A DNA stretch of 15,422 nucleotides from Spirochaetaceae bacterium (GTDB lineage: Bacteria; Spirochaetota; Spirochaetia; Treponematales; Rectinemataceae). The notes under the pieces are model-generated. The model saw only the letters and a list, made by a program, of their open reading frames with translations, was not told the DNA's origin and did no database searches. Location of the stretch: positions 1-15,422 of the forward strand of contig DMNL01000121.1 in the NCBI GenBank assembly GCA_003452735.1, in the 5' to 3' direction. Positions 1 to 5,453 of the stretch are shown in pieces; the first letter of the stretch is position 1; each line of letters starts with the position of its first letter. The position numbers and the translations under genes are program-made.

Positions 1-224
1 CCAAGCAACCCAACCAACTTGATCTTGATTGAGTTGGTTAGGCTTATTAAGCCTATATTGCCATAGGCCATAAAGGCGCCGAAGCTCCAGAGCGCCATCA
101 TGACCATATATATAAGGAATGAAACACTCACACGCTCTTTTCTGCCAGAAAGACCAAATACTATGAAAATGACATAGATGCAGAACGATAATGCAGCGAT
201 GAGCGAAGAAAAATTGAATATCAT
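1..224 (-). CDS. N-terminal 7TM sensor domain protein (partial, cut by left edge)
   Basis: Only about 74 N-terminal codons are inside the window. The start is the ATG at 224, preceded by an AGGAG Shine-Dalgarno at 232-236 (7-nt spacing). The peptide has a hydrophobic helix (about residues 5-25), a short basic loop (GRKER), and a second helix containing an LWSFGAF stretch. This pattern resembles the membrane sensor found at the front of many histidine kinases and diguanylate cyclases (histidine kinase N-terminal 7TM type). The output domain lies outside the window, so kinase, GGDEF or cyclase cannot be told apart. It follows tonB on the same strand after 79 bp and may be read from the tonB transcript or from the candidate promoter at 270-285. 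The membrane-protein call is firm; the family assignment is moderate. Confidence 0.6.
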   Translation of the reverse strand, partial: MIFNFSSLIAALSFCIYVIFIVFGLSGRKERVSVSFLIYMVMMALWSFGAFMAYGNIGLISLTNSIKIKLVGLL

Positions 225-266
225 CGAATTGCTCCTGCTCGATGATTATGCTATGAGTTATTGGGG

Positions 267-286
267 CACATTATAACACATTATAA
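267..286 (-). promoter_or_regulatory. Tandem 10-bp repeat carrying two TATAAT boxes
   Basis: The 10-mer CACATTATAA occurs twice in tandem (267-276 and 277-286). Read on the minus strand, each copy contains a perfect TATAAT (285-280 and 275-270), about 45-55 bp upstream of the sensor gene start. No good -35 hexamer is seen at 16-18 bp from either box, so promoter activity is a guess. The repeat itself is certain. Confidence 0.4.
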
Positions 287-303
287 GGCAGGATAGTATA
301 ACA

Positions 304-1332
304 TCAGAATCTATAGACAAAGCGCCCCTGAATGGTATCCCCGCTTTTATTCCAAAACGATGCTCGCTTGAAGCCATAGAGCACAGCAGCATCGATTTCG
401 GGGTCTCCGGAGGATTGCAGAATTTCAAGCCCTCTCAGCTGACGATCTTTGGTAATGGAAAAGCCTATGACTATTGGATTTAGCGAACGACCAGCTTTGT
501 AATCGGCTTTTTCAACGTTATAGCCGGCATCCTCCAGCATCTCCCAGAGTTTATCGCGAACCTCTAAGGGTACTGGATTTGTTAGACGATATTCCTTGCC
601 ATTCCATGAATAATAATTTAGGAAGGCTCGCTTTCGCGATTCGGCGGAAGCAATAAGTGTGTTTGGAGGAACGATTTCAGGAGGTATAGCGTTGAACAGT
701 GCGGCTGGTACGACCTCCGGAAGAGGCATGCTCAAATATATTGGAACATAAAGGCTTTGACCCACACTTTCTGAGGATCCGCCTAAAGTAGTTTCTACAG
801 TGTTTCCTTTTTCGGCCTTGGTGATTCGAACTGCTTCTCCAGTGCCCCATGGAACCTGGCCTTCGCCTGGCGACAGCACCGAAGATTCGCTCGAACTGAT
901 CCGCGAACCAGGCCCACGCTCGCCTGGAATCCAGGGTTTTTCTGGCTCTTGGATTGCGGTTGTCTCCGGAGTTATGGGAGTCGGTGTAGGTTCAGGCTTG
1001 GCAGCGGGGCTTGTCGCGACAGGCTCTGCCGTCTTTGGCTTGATGCTAGTTTGGGCCTTAGGCTCCGGTACTGAAGCAGGAGGCGGTGCTGGTTTTTCTG
1101 CAACAAGCCCTTCCTCTTTTTCGATCGGAGAACCTCTGCCAATATCGTTCGTAACTGGACCCTGAATATTCACTATAAGGGATTTATTGCTGAAATCGAT
1201 GCTCTCTGGCTTAAGAATATTGAATAGAAGGCCTGCTCCAAACAGAATAGCGTACATAACAATTGCAATAATATATGAGAGAATGGTGCGTTTTCGCTGT
1301 TCTCGCTCGGCATAGGTGAGGGCCTCGCTCAT
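304..1332 (-). CDS. tonB: TonB-family energy transducer
   Basis: A 342-residue protein with typical TonB architecture: a short basic cytoplasmic N-terminus (EREQRKR), one membrane helix (about residues 17-40), a long Pro/Glu/Lys/Ala-rich linker (about 80-140) suited to spanning the periplasm, and a C-terminal domain of about 80 residues. That domain contains VIGFSITKDRQLRGLEIL, then a GDPEIDAAV stretch and a final RFVYRF strand, as in TonB C-domains. It would pass proton-motive energy from ExbB/ExbD to outer-membrane receptors. The start overlaps the exbD stop (ATGA), with an AAGGTGG Shine-Dalgarno upstream. The SxxxH motif of enterobacterial TonB membrane helices is not visible: Ser19 is followed by Ala23 where His would be expected. 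No TonB-dependent receptor is present here, so the transported substrate is unknown. Confidence 0.88.
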   Translation of the reverse strand: MSEALTYAEREQRKRTILSYIIAIVMYAILFGAGLLFNILKPESIDFSNKSLIVNIQGPVTNDIGRGSPIEKEEGLVAEKPAPPPASVPEPKAQTSIKPKTAEPVATSPAAKPEPTPTPITPETTAIQEPEKPWIPGERGPGSRISSSESSVLSPGEGQVPWGTGEAVRITKAEKGNTVETTLGGSSESVGQSLYVPIYLSMPLPEVVPAALFNAIPPEIVPPNTLIASAESRKRAFLNYYSWNGKEYRLTNPVPLEVRDKLWEMLEDAGYNVEKADYKAGRSLNPIVIGFSITKDRQLRGLEILQSSGDPEIDAAVLYGFKRASFWNKSGDTIQGRFVYRF

Positions 1333-1745
1333 CTAACCACCTTTTCTTTTCTCGTTATGAGCCCGACATTCTCGATACCATTCATTCGCAAAGCATCGAG
1401 AACAGAAATAATAAGCTGATATTCCGCTCCTGCTCGACCTTCAAGAATTGCACGAATCTGCTTAGCATCCGAGCCACTCACGCGCTTGCCTAACACCGAC
1501 TCAAGGCTTGTCAGGTTGGTTTTCGTCTTATCGACATAGATTTCATCTGAGGACATAACTACTACCCTTAGTTCGGGTGTAGAAATAGTCTGAGCAGTCT
1601 TGGAAGAAGGAAGCTGCAAGTTTATCCCTGGAGCAGTCCTGAAAGTTGTTGTAATCATGAAAAAAATCACCAGCTGAAGTATGATATCTATTAGAGGCGT
1701 AAGATCAAAATTGATCTTTGGCGAAAGTTTGTGATTGCGAGCCAT
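1329..1745 (-). CDS. exbD: ExbD/TolR-family proton-channel subunit
   Basis: A protein of about 138 residues with one N-terminal membrane helix beginning NFDLTPLIDIILQLVIFFMI. The Asp in the LID segment (residue 20 from this start) is the conserved proton-path residue of ExbD/TolR. The periplasmic remainder, with a SSDEIYVDK-type strand, fits the family, and the length is normal. Two adjacent ATG codons exist, at 1748 and 1745. The Shine-Dalgarno AAGGAGG (1750-1756) is only 1 nt from the first but 4 nt from the second, so the second is preferred. The 1748 start would add one Met. The gene is translationally coupled on both sides: the exbB stop overlaps this start, and the tonB start overlaps this stop. 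The ExbD rather than TolR assignment rests on the adjacent TonB gene and the absence of TolA, TolB or Pal. Confidence 0.9.
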   Translation of the reverse strand: MARNHKLSPKINFDLTPLIDIILQLVIFFMITTTFRTAPGINLQLPSSKTAQTISTPELRVVVMSSDEIYVDKTKTNLTSLESVLGKRVSGSDAKQIRAILEGRAGAEYQLIISVLDALRMNGIENVGLITRKEKVVR

Positions 1746-2398
1746 CATGCCTCCTTCGAGGGCTTCTCCTCAGCACTGTCAGGTTCCTTCCCACCATAGC
1801 TAGAGATAAAGCTCACCAAGTTATTCACCTGTGTCTCGAGGCGGGTCATGATCAAATTAACCCTCGATACAAAATAGTTGTAAATCATAATGACAGGAAT
1901 GGCGACTACAAGCCCGCCCACCGTTGTTATTAGAGCCTCTGCCACTCCGCTTGCCAGCGCAGCGGGATCACTTACAGCGCCGAATTTCCCTAAGACGCCA
2001 AAGGCACGCATAGTACCGGTGACCGTTCCTAAAAGCCCAAGCAAGGTTGAAATGTTGGAGATAGTACCAAGCGTAGTAAGCCCTCTCTCCAAATTGACCG
2101 ATTCCAGAGATGCGGCATCTTTTAAAAGCTCTCGCTGCAAGTATTCAGGCTGCTTTCTGTTTTCTATCCCAACCTTAAACAATGTCGAAAAAGGCGAAAT
2201 ATTTTGGTCGCATATAGCAAGAGCCTCGGAAAAATGTCCTTCCATCAAGCTTGTTTTTATGCGCAGAAACAGCTTTTCTTCATCGATCGAAATACGTCTA
2301 AGATACAATAGACGTTCTATTACAATCGCGAGTGCCACCACAGATAGTCCCATAATGACCCATAGGATCGGTCCACCCTTGCTGATGAAATCTAACAT
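1745..2398 (-). CDS. exbB: ExbB/TolQ/MotA-family proton-channel protein
   Basis: A 217-residue inner-membrane protein with three predicted membrane helices: about 9-29 (ending in the IERLLYLRR border typical of ExbB), about 105-130 within GLTTLGTISNISTLLGLLGT, and about 155-176 within ALITTVGGLVVAIPVIMIYN. The GLLGTVTGTMRAF segment and the Thr-rich third helix (ALITTVGGL) are the strongest family marks. With ExbD it forms the proton-driven motor that energises TonB. The start ATG at 2398 has a good Shine-Dalgarno, AAGGAG, 5 nt upstream. The stop overlaps the exbD start. The hydrophilic C-terminal tail (GKEPDSAEEKPSKEA) is cytoplasmic. TolQ is the alternative name, but the downstream tonB favours ExbB. 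Confidence 0.92.
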   Translation of the reverse strand: MLDFISKGGPILWVIMGLSVVALAIVIERLLYLRRISIDEEKLFLRIKTSLMEGHFSEALAICDQNISPFSTLFKVGIENRKQPEYLQRELLKDAASLESVNLERGLTTLGTISNISTLLGLLGTVTGTMRAFGVLGKFGAVSDPAALASGVAEALITTVGGLVVAIPVIMIYNYFVSRVNLIMTRLETQVNNLVSFISSYGGKEPDSAEEKPSKEA

Positions 2399-2447
2399 GT
2401 CAACTCCTTGAGAAAAATATCAGCATCTTAAAAGTATATCGCTCAAT

Positions 2448-3845
2448 TCAGCATTCATCCATCGCGAACCTTCGGATGCGCTCTGCCACTGCTAGCGCAC
2501 GTTGCTCGGCCGCACCTATATAAATATCGACATCAAATAGTTTTTCGATAGTATCTGAAGAAAGAAATGAAGCAAAAAATTCATCGGACTTGATGAGAGA
2601 CTTAAGTGGATTGGTTTTTCCTTCTTTTACTGCTTTCCACGCCAGCATTGCCATATCCCGAAGGCGTCCATGTGAAATCTGCCGATCCGCACCCCGTTTG
2701 CCAAGAGCCATTAAAATCCGTTCCGTCGCGGAAAATGGCGCATAAGTATCCAAGGTGAGCTGGATGGCTTCTTTATCGATAATCTGGCCATCGATAATAT
2801 GCTGCATAGTCGTAATCAGCTCATCTGCTGCAAGGAATGCCTCTGGTAGAACGATGCGCCTATTGGCTGAATCGTCAAGCGTGCGCTCGAGAATAGACAA
2901 AGCTGCATTGTCCCATGCAACATTCGAATAAGATAAAAGAAGTCGAGCCAATGAATCTACCTTTTCGCATTCGATTGGGTTGCGCTTAAAGGGCATAGCG
3001 GAAGAGCCAATCTGATGCTCTCCAAAAGGTTCACGGATTTCGCCTAGCATCGGCATCTGCAAGATCCGAAAATCAAAGGCCATTTTATGAAATATCGCAC
3101 CCATCTCGGCCAGGAGGGCAATTATCCGATAATCCTGTACTCGCGTATAGGTTTGAGTGGCGACATCGAAAAACTGTAAGCCTAGATTCTCGGATAAAGC
3201 TCGTTCGAAATCATCGAGCTTGTCTAGCCCTAAAAGCTCAACATAGGATGCAGAAGTGCCTACTGCACCCTTGAAGCCCTTTCCTCTGATATCAGCAATC
3301 GTATAAGAAAGGCGCTTATAGACATCTACAAGGTCCTGAGAGTAACAAGCATAGCGATATCCCATTGTCGTTGGCTCTGCGGGCTGCAAGTGAGTAAAGG
3401 CCATGACAGGCAAGGATGCATAGAGTTCTATCTTCTCTGCCAGTTTGAGGAGGAGTTTTGTAAGCTTTCTTTGTAGAAGAGAAAGGCTCTCGCGAATCCT
3501 CATAACCTCTGCATTATCCTCTATGTCCATTGAGGTTGCGCCCAGATGGAGAACTCCACCTGCGCTTGGGCATTGCGAAGCAAAAACTTGGAGCTCGGCC
3601 ATTAGGTCGTGGTGTATCGAATCTTCGATTTTCCCGGCTTTTTCTAAATCGATATCATCGGCATGGCTTTCCAGCTCGGCAATTTGAGAAGGCGTTACAA
3701 GGCCATAACTTGATTCTGCCTTTGCAAGAGCTATCCATATACGACGCCAGAGTTTACGCTTATTATGCTCGCTCCAGATTTCTCGCATTTTATCGCTTCC
3801 ATAGCGCCATGTAAAAGGAGATTGAAATCGATCAAAGCTTTCCAT
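2448..3845 (-). CDS. purB: Adenylosuccinate lyase
   Basis: A 465-residue member of the fumarase/aspartase superfamily. It carries the superfamily signature GSSAMPFKRNPIE (about residues 280-292), containing the flexible catalytic Ser loop. Other marks are a THLQPAEPTTMGYR motif and a GATSMDIEDNAE segment in the first conserved region. The length is usual for PurB. The expected reactions are cleavage of SAICAR to AICAR plus fumarate, and of adenylosuccinate to AMP plus fumarate. No Shine-Dalgarno is visible before the ATG at 3845; an AT-rich promoter-like stretch sits directly against the start, so the message may be leaderless. The gene lies 49 bp upstream of exbB on the same strand and could supply the promoter for the whole block. 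A related lyase such as argininosuccinate lyase is less likely given the motif wording. Confidence 0.92.
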   Translation of the reverse strand: MESFDRFQSPFTWRYGSDKMREIWSEHNKRKLWRRIWIALAKAESSYGLVTPSQIAELESHADDIDLEKAGKIEDSIHHDLMAELQVFASQCPSAGGVLHLGATSMDIEDNAEVMRIRESLSLLQRKLTKLLLKLAEKIELYASLPVMAFTHLQPAEPTTMGYRYACYSQDLVDVYKRLSYTIADIRGKGFKGAVGTSASYVELLGLDKLDDFERALSENLGLQFFDVATQTYTRVQDYRIIALLAEMGAIFHKMAFDFRILQMPMLGEIREPFGEHQIGSSAMPFKRNPIECEKVDSLARLLLSYSNVAWDNAALSILERTLDDSANRRIVLPEAFLAADELITTMQHIIDGQIIDKEAIQLTLDTYAPFSATERILMALGKRGADRQISHGRLRDMAMLAWKAVKEGKTNPLKSLIKSDEFFASFLSSDTIEKLFDVDIYIGAAEQRALAVAERIRRFAMDEC

Positions 3846-3851
3846 GCGTAT

Positions 3852-3880
3852 ATATTAGCAAAGAGGGCATAAAAATTGAA
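3852..3880 (-). promoter_or_regulatory. Candidate purB promoter
   Basis: On the minus strand, TTCAAT (3880-3875) and TAATAT (3857-3852) are separated by 17 bp. They match 3/6 and 4/6 of the sigma-70 consensus. Initiation about 7 nt past the -10 would fall on the A of the purB start codon. Inferred from spacing only. Confidence 0.3.
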
Positions 3881-3959
3881 TCATGGATATGGATTCCTTG
3901 CGAATTAGTCATGCAGGCAAGCAATGATGCTCCTGTAATCTCGACGCACGGCTAGTACA

Positions 3960-3968
3960 CAAGGAGGT
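3960..3968 (+). promoter_or_regulatory. Strong ribosome binding site of ssb
   Basis: The sequence ACAAGGAGGTCGTATG places a near-perfect anti-16S match (AAGGAGGT) 3 nt before the ssb ATG (5 nt from the GGAGG core). This fixes the start at 3972 and suggests efficient translation. Confidence 0.75.
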
Positions 3969-3971
3969 CGT

Positions 3972-4388
3972 ATGAATCACCTTAACAGTATTCTGGTAGA
4001 AGGTAATTTGGTCCGCGATCCTAATTTTCGATCGACGCCATCTGGAAATCAGGTCTGTGATTTTACGGTTGCCACAAATCGAAACTACAAGATCGCAGAC
4101 CAAAAGTATGAAAATGAAGTGTCATATTTCGATGTCGAAGCGTGGGCAAGACTAGGTTCTGCCTGTGCACAGAATCTAAAAAAGGGACGCGGTGTCAGGG
4201 TTGTTGGAAGGCTAAAACAGGATCGTTGGACAGATACCGAAGGAAAATCACACTCTCGAGTCAAAATTGTTGCCGAGCATGTGGAGTTCAAACCTATGAG
4301 CAAAGCAACGCAGGCAGAAGCCCCAAATTCCGAAACACCATTCATCGAAGATTCAAAGCGGGGTGAAATAGAGACACCAGTATTCTAG
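3972..4388 (+). CDS. ssb: Single-stranded DNA-binding protein
   Basis: A 138-residue protein whose first roughly 108 residues form the SSB OB-fold. Visible marks are the N-terminal strand LNSILVEGNLVRDPNFR, the SGNQVCDFTVATNR strand, the YFDVEAWARLG motif (aromatic ssDNA-contact residues), and the KKGRGVRVVGRLKQDRW segment. A tail of about 25 residues follows. It ends EIETPVF rather than the usual acidic DDDIPF-type tip that recruits partner proteins; a Pro and a terminal Phe remain, but the acidic run is weak. The gene stands alone, without the rpsF/rpsR neighbours that often flank ssb, so it may be a second copy. It is divergent from purB and convergent with iclR. Confidence 0.9.
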   Translation: MNHLNSILVEGNLVRDPNFRSTPSGNQVCDFTVATNRNYKIADQKYENEVSYFDVEAWARLGSACAQNLKKGRGVRVVGRLKQDRWTDTEGKSHSRVKIVAEHVEFKPMSKATQAEAPNSETPFIEDSKRGEIETPVF

Positions 4389-4399
4389 AACTCTACCAT

Positions 4400-4446
4400 G
4401 ACAGAGAGTGTCCATGAGCTCTGCTAAAATCGTGGCACGCTCTGTC
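4400..4446. terminator. Inverted repeat between convergent ssb and iclR
   Basis: The arms GACAGAGAGTG (4400-4410) and CACGCTCTGTC (4436-4446) pair over 11 positions with one mismatch and a 25-nt loop. It begins 11 bp after the ssb stop and ends 17 bp before the iclR stop, a natural place for a bidirectional terminator. There is no good T-run on either strand, so intrinsic termination is only possible, not clear. Confidence 0.35.
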
Positions 4447-4463
4447 AAAATTACAATAGAGCT

Positions 4464-5246
4464 TTAGCTCTTGGCTTTCTTCGATATGTTGTCCAAATAA
4501 CAATGAGGAGATAGCACTTCAGTAGCGTCTTTTATTGCTTGTTTTAGAAGATATATGAAGCGATCGCGGATTTCTGGATTCTTCATGCGAGCGGTAGGGC
4601 CAGAGATGCTTATAGCACCAACAAAGTCCGAACTGGGAATGCGTAGAGGCATTGCATAACAGGTAAGCCCAACCTCGAATTCCTCGCTGTCTATACCATA
4701 GCCCAATTCTCTAGCGCGTCTAGCCTCGTTGATTATGTCCTCAGGATCGGTATAGGTGGATTCGGTAAATTTTTCCAGTGGTCCTGGACCCAGGATAGCA
4801 TATATCCTCTCTTCGCTAAGCTGAGAAAGAATCGCCTTACCCACTCCCGTACAATAGAGAGGAAGCCTATCTCCAGGCATGGATCGCATACGAAGGCTCC
4901 GGTTTGCCTCTGCACGATCGAGGAAGATGGCTGTTTCATCGGCAAGATAGGCAAGGTTTACGGATTCGCCAGTTTCTCGAGCGAGCCTCTCTATGATAGG
5001 GCGCACTTTATCCGCTACCAATTGGCGCACTGGTACTTTGCTACCTAGCTCGAAAAGCGAAAGCCCGAGAGTCCAGCCCATTTTACAGCGCTCCACCACA
5101 CCCTTCGATTCCAAGACATTTAAATATCTTAGCGCTGTGGCCTTATTCATACCTGTCTCTTTGGAAAGGCGGGCTAAAGAGACCGCTTCCCCTGTTTTTG
5201 CGAGATAGAATAGAAGATCAAAGGCCTTGCCAGCCGATTCACTCAT
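4464..5246 (-). CDS. IclR-family transcriptional regulator
   Basis: A 260-residue protein from the preferred ATG at 5246, which has GGAG at 5256-5259 with 9-nt spacing. A TTG 15 nt upstream is in frame but would overlap that Shine-Dalgarno. The N-terminal winged helix-turn-helix (about 1-60) includes the recognition region LARLSKETGMNKATALRYLNVL. The effector domain follows, with SVNLAYLADETAIFLDR, the LPLYCTGVGKAILSQL segment characteristic of IclR sensors, and a GYGIDSEEFEVGLTCYAMPLR segment near the ligand pocket. It probably binds a small carboxylate or aromatic effector and controls a catabolic pathway. The target is not evident, because neither neighbour (ssb, U32 protein) is a typical IclR target. 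hutU lies about 9 kb away, and a link to it is not supported. Confidence 0.9.
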   Translation of the reverse strand: MSESAGKAFDLLFYLAKTGEAVSLARLSKETGMNKATALRYLNVLESKGVVERCKMGWTLGLSLFELGSKVPVRQLVADKVRPIIERLARETGESVNLAYLADETAIFLDRAEANRSLRMRSMPGDRLPLYCTGVGKAILSQLSEERIYAILGPGPLEKFTESTYTDPEDIINEARRARELGYGIDSEEFEVGLTCYAMPLRIPSSDFVGAISISGPTARMKNPEIRDRFIYLLKQAIKDATEVLSPHCYLDNISKKAKS

Positions 5247-5264
5247 GCTTTGCAACTCCAAAAA

Positions 5265-5310
5265 ATGCCATTCGCTTTTAATAAATCAACATATAAAAAG
5301 GCAATTTATC
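5265..5310 (-). promoter_or_regulatory. AT-rich candidate promoter region of iclR
   Basis: Upstream of iclR on the minus strand is a TTGCCT hexamer followed by a very AT-rich stretch ending in TATTAAAA. The -10 match is poor and the spacing short, so this is only a likely location. No clear palindromic autoregulatory operator was seen. Confidence 0.2.
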
Positions 5311-5331
5311 TCGTAACTTTATACGCTGTGA

Positions 5332-5445
5332 GATGTGTCGTCAAGGAATAGGCTATCTTTGCCACAAAATTGTCGTGCACCCGCTAAAGCATTTCAATTT
5401 AAACCGTTCATATATGCAAATATCCAGATAATCCGTCGACACATC
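5332..5445. repeat. Perfect 9-bp inverted repeat in the U32-iclR gap
   Basis: GATGTGTCG (5332-5340) and CGACACATC (5437-5445) are perfect inverted copies, 96 bp apart. The right arm begins immediately after an AAGGAGG sequence (minus strand, 5451-5445) that lies 2 nt past the U32 stop codon. It could be a pair of regulator half-sites or a long-range RNA stem, or it could be chance. Confidence 0.5.
5353..5442 (-). CDS. Possible 29-codon small ORF after the U32 gene
   Basis: A strong Shine-Dalgarno (AAGGAGG, 5445-5451) sits 2 nt beyond the U32 stop. A GTG at 5442 opens 29 codons ending in TAG at 5353. The predicted peptide has three Cys and begins VSTDYLDICIYERF. An overlapping ATG at 5444 in another frame gives only 16 codons. 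The spacing from Shine-Dalgarno to start is very short in both cases, and the peptide resembles nothing I recognise. The Shine-Dalgarno may be fortuitous. Confidence 0.18.
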   Translation of the reverse strand: MSTDYLDICIYERFKLKCFSGCTTILWQR

Positions 5446-5453
5446 CTCCTTCT

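Noticed and set aside
800..1165. Plus-strand open frame of 121 codons opposite tonB.
   Set aside because: It mirrors the Pro/Ala-rich linker of TonB, whose codon bias keeps the antisense frame open. It has no Shine-Dalgarno and no family resemblance.
1890..2411. Plus-strand frame of 173 codons opposite exbB.
   Set aside because: Shadow of a well-supported gene, with no start signal.
4458..4471. Short palindrome AGAGCTTTAGCTCT at the iclR stop codon, as a terminator.
   Set aside because: A 6-bp stem with a 2-nt loop and no T-run, lying partly in coding sequence; too weak.
5247..5261. Upstream TTG start for the IclR regulator (5 more residues).
   Set aside because: It overlaps the GGAG Shine-Dalgarno that fits the ATG at 5246, and the family N-terminus aligns with that ATG.
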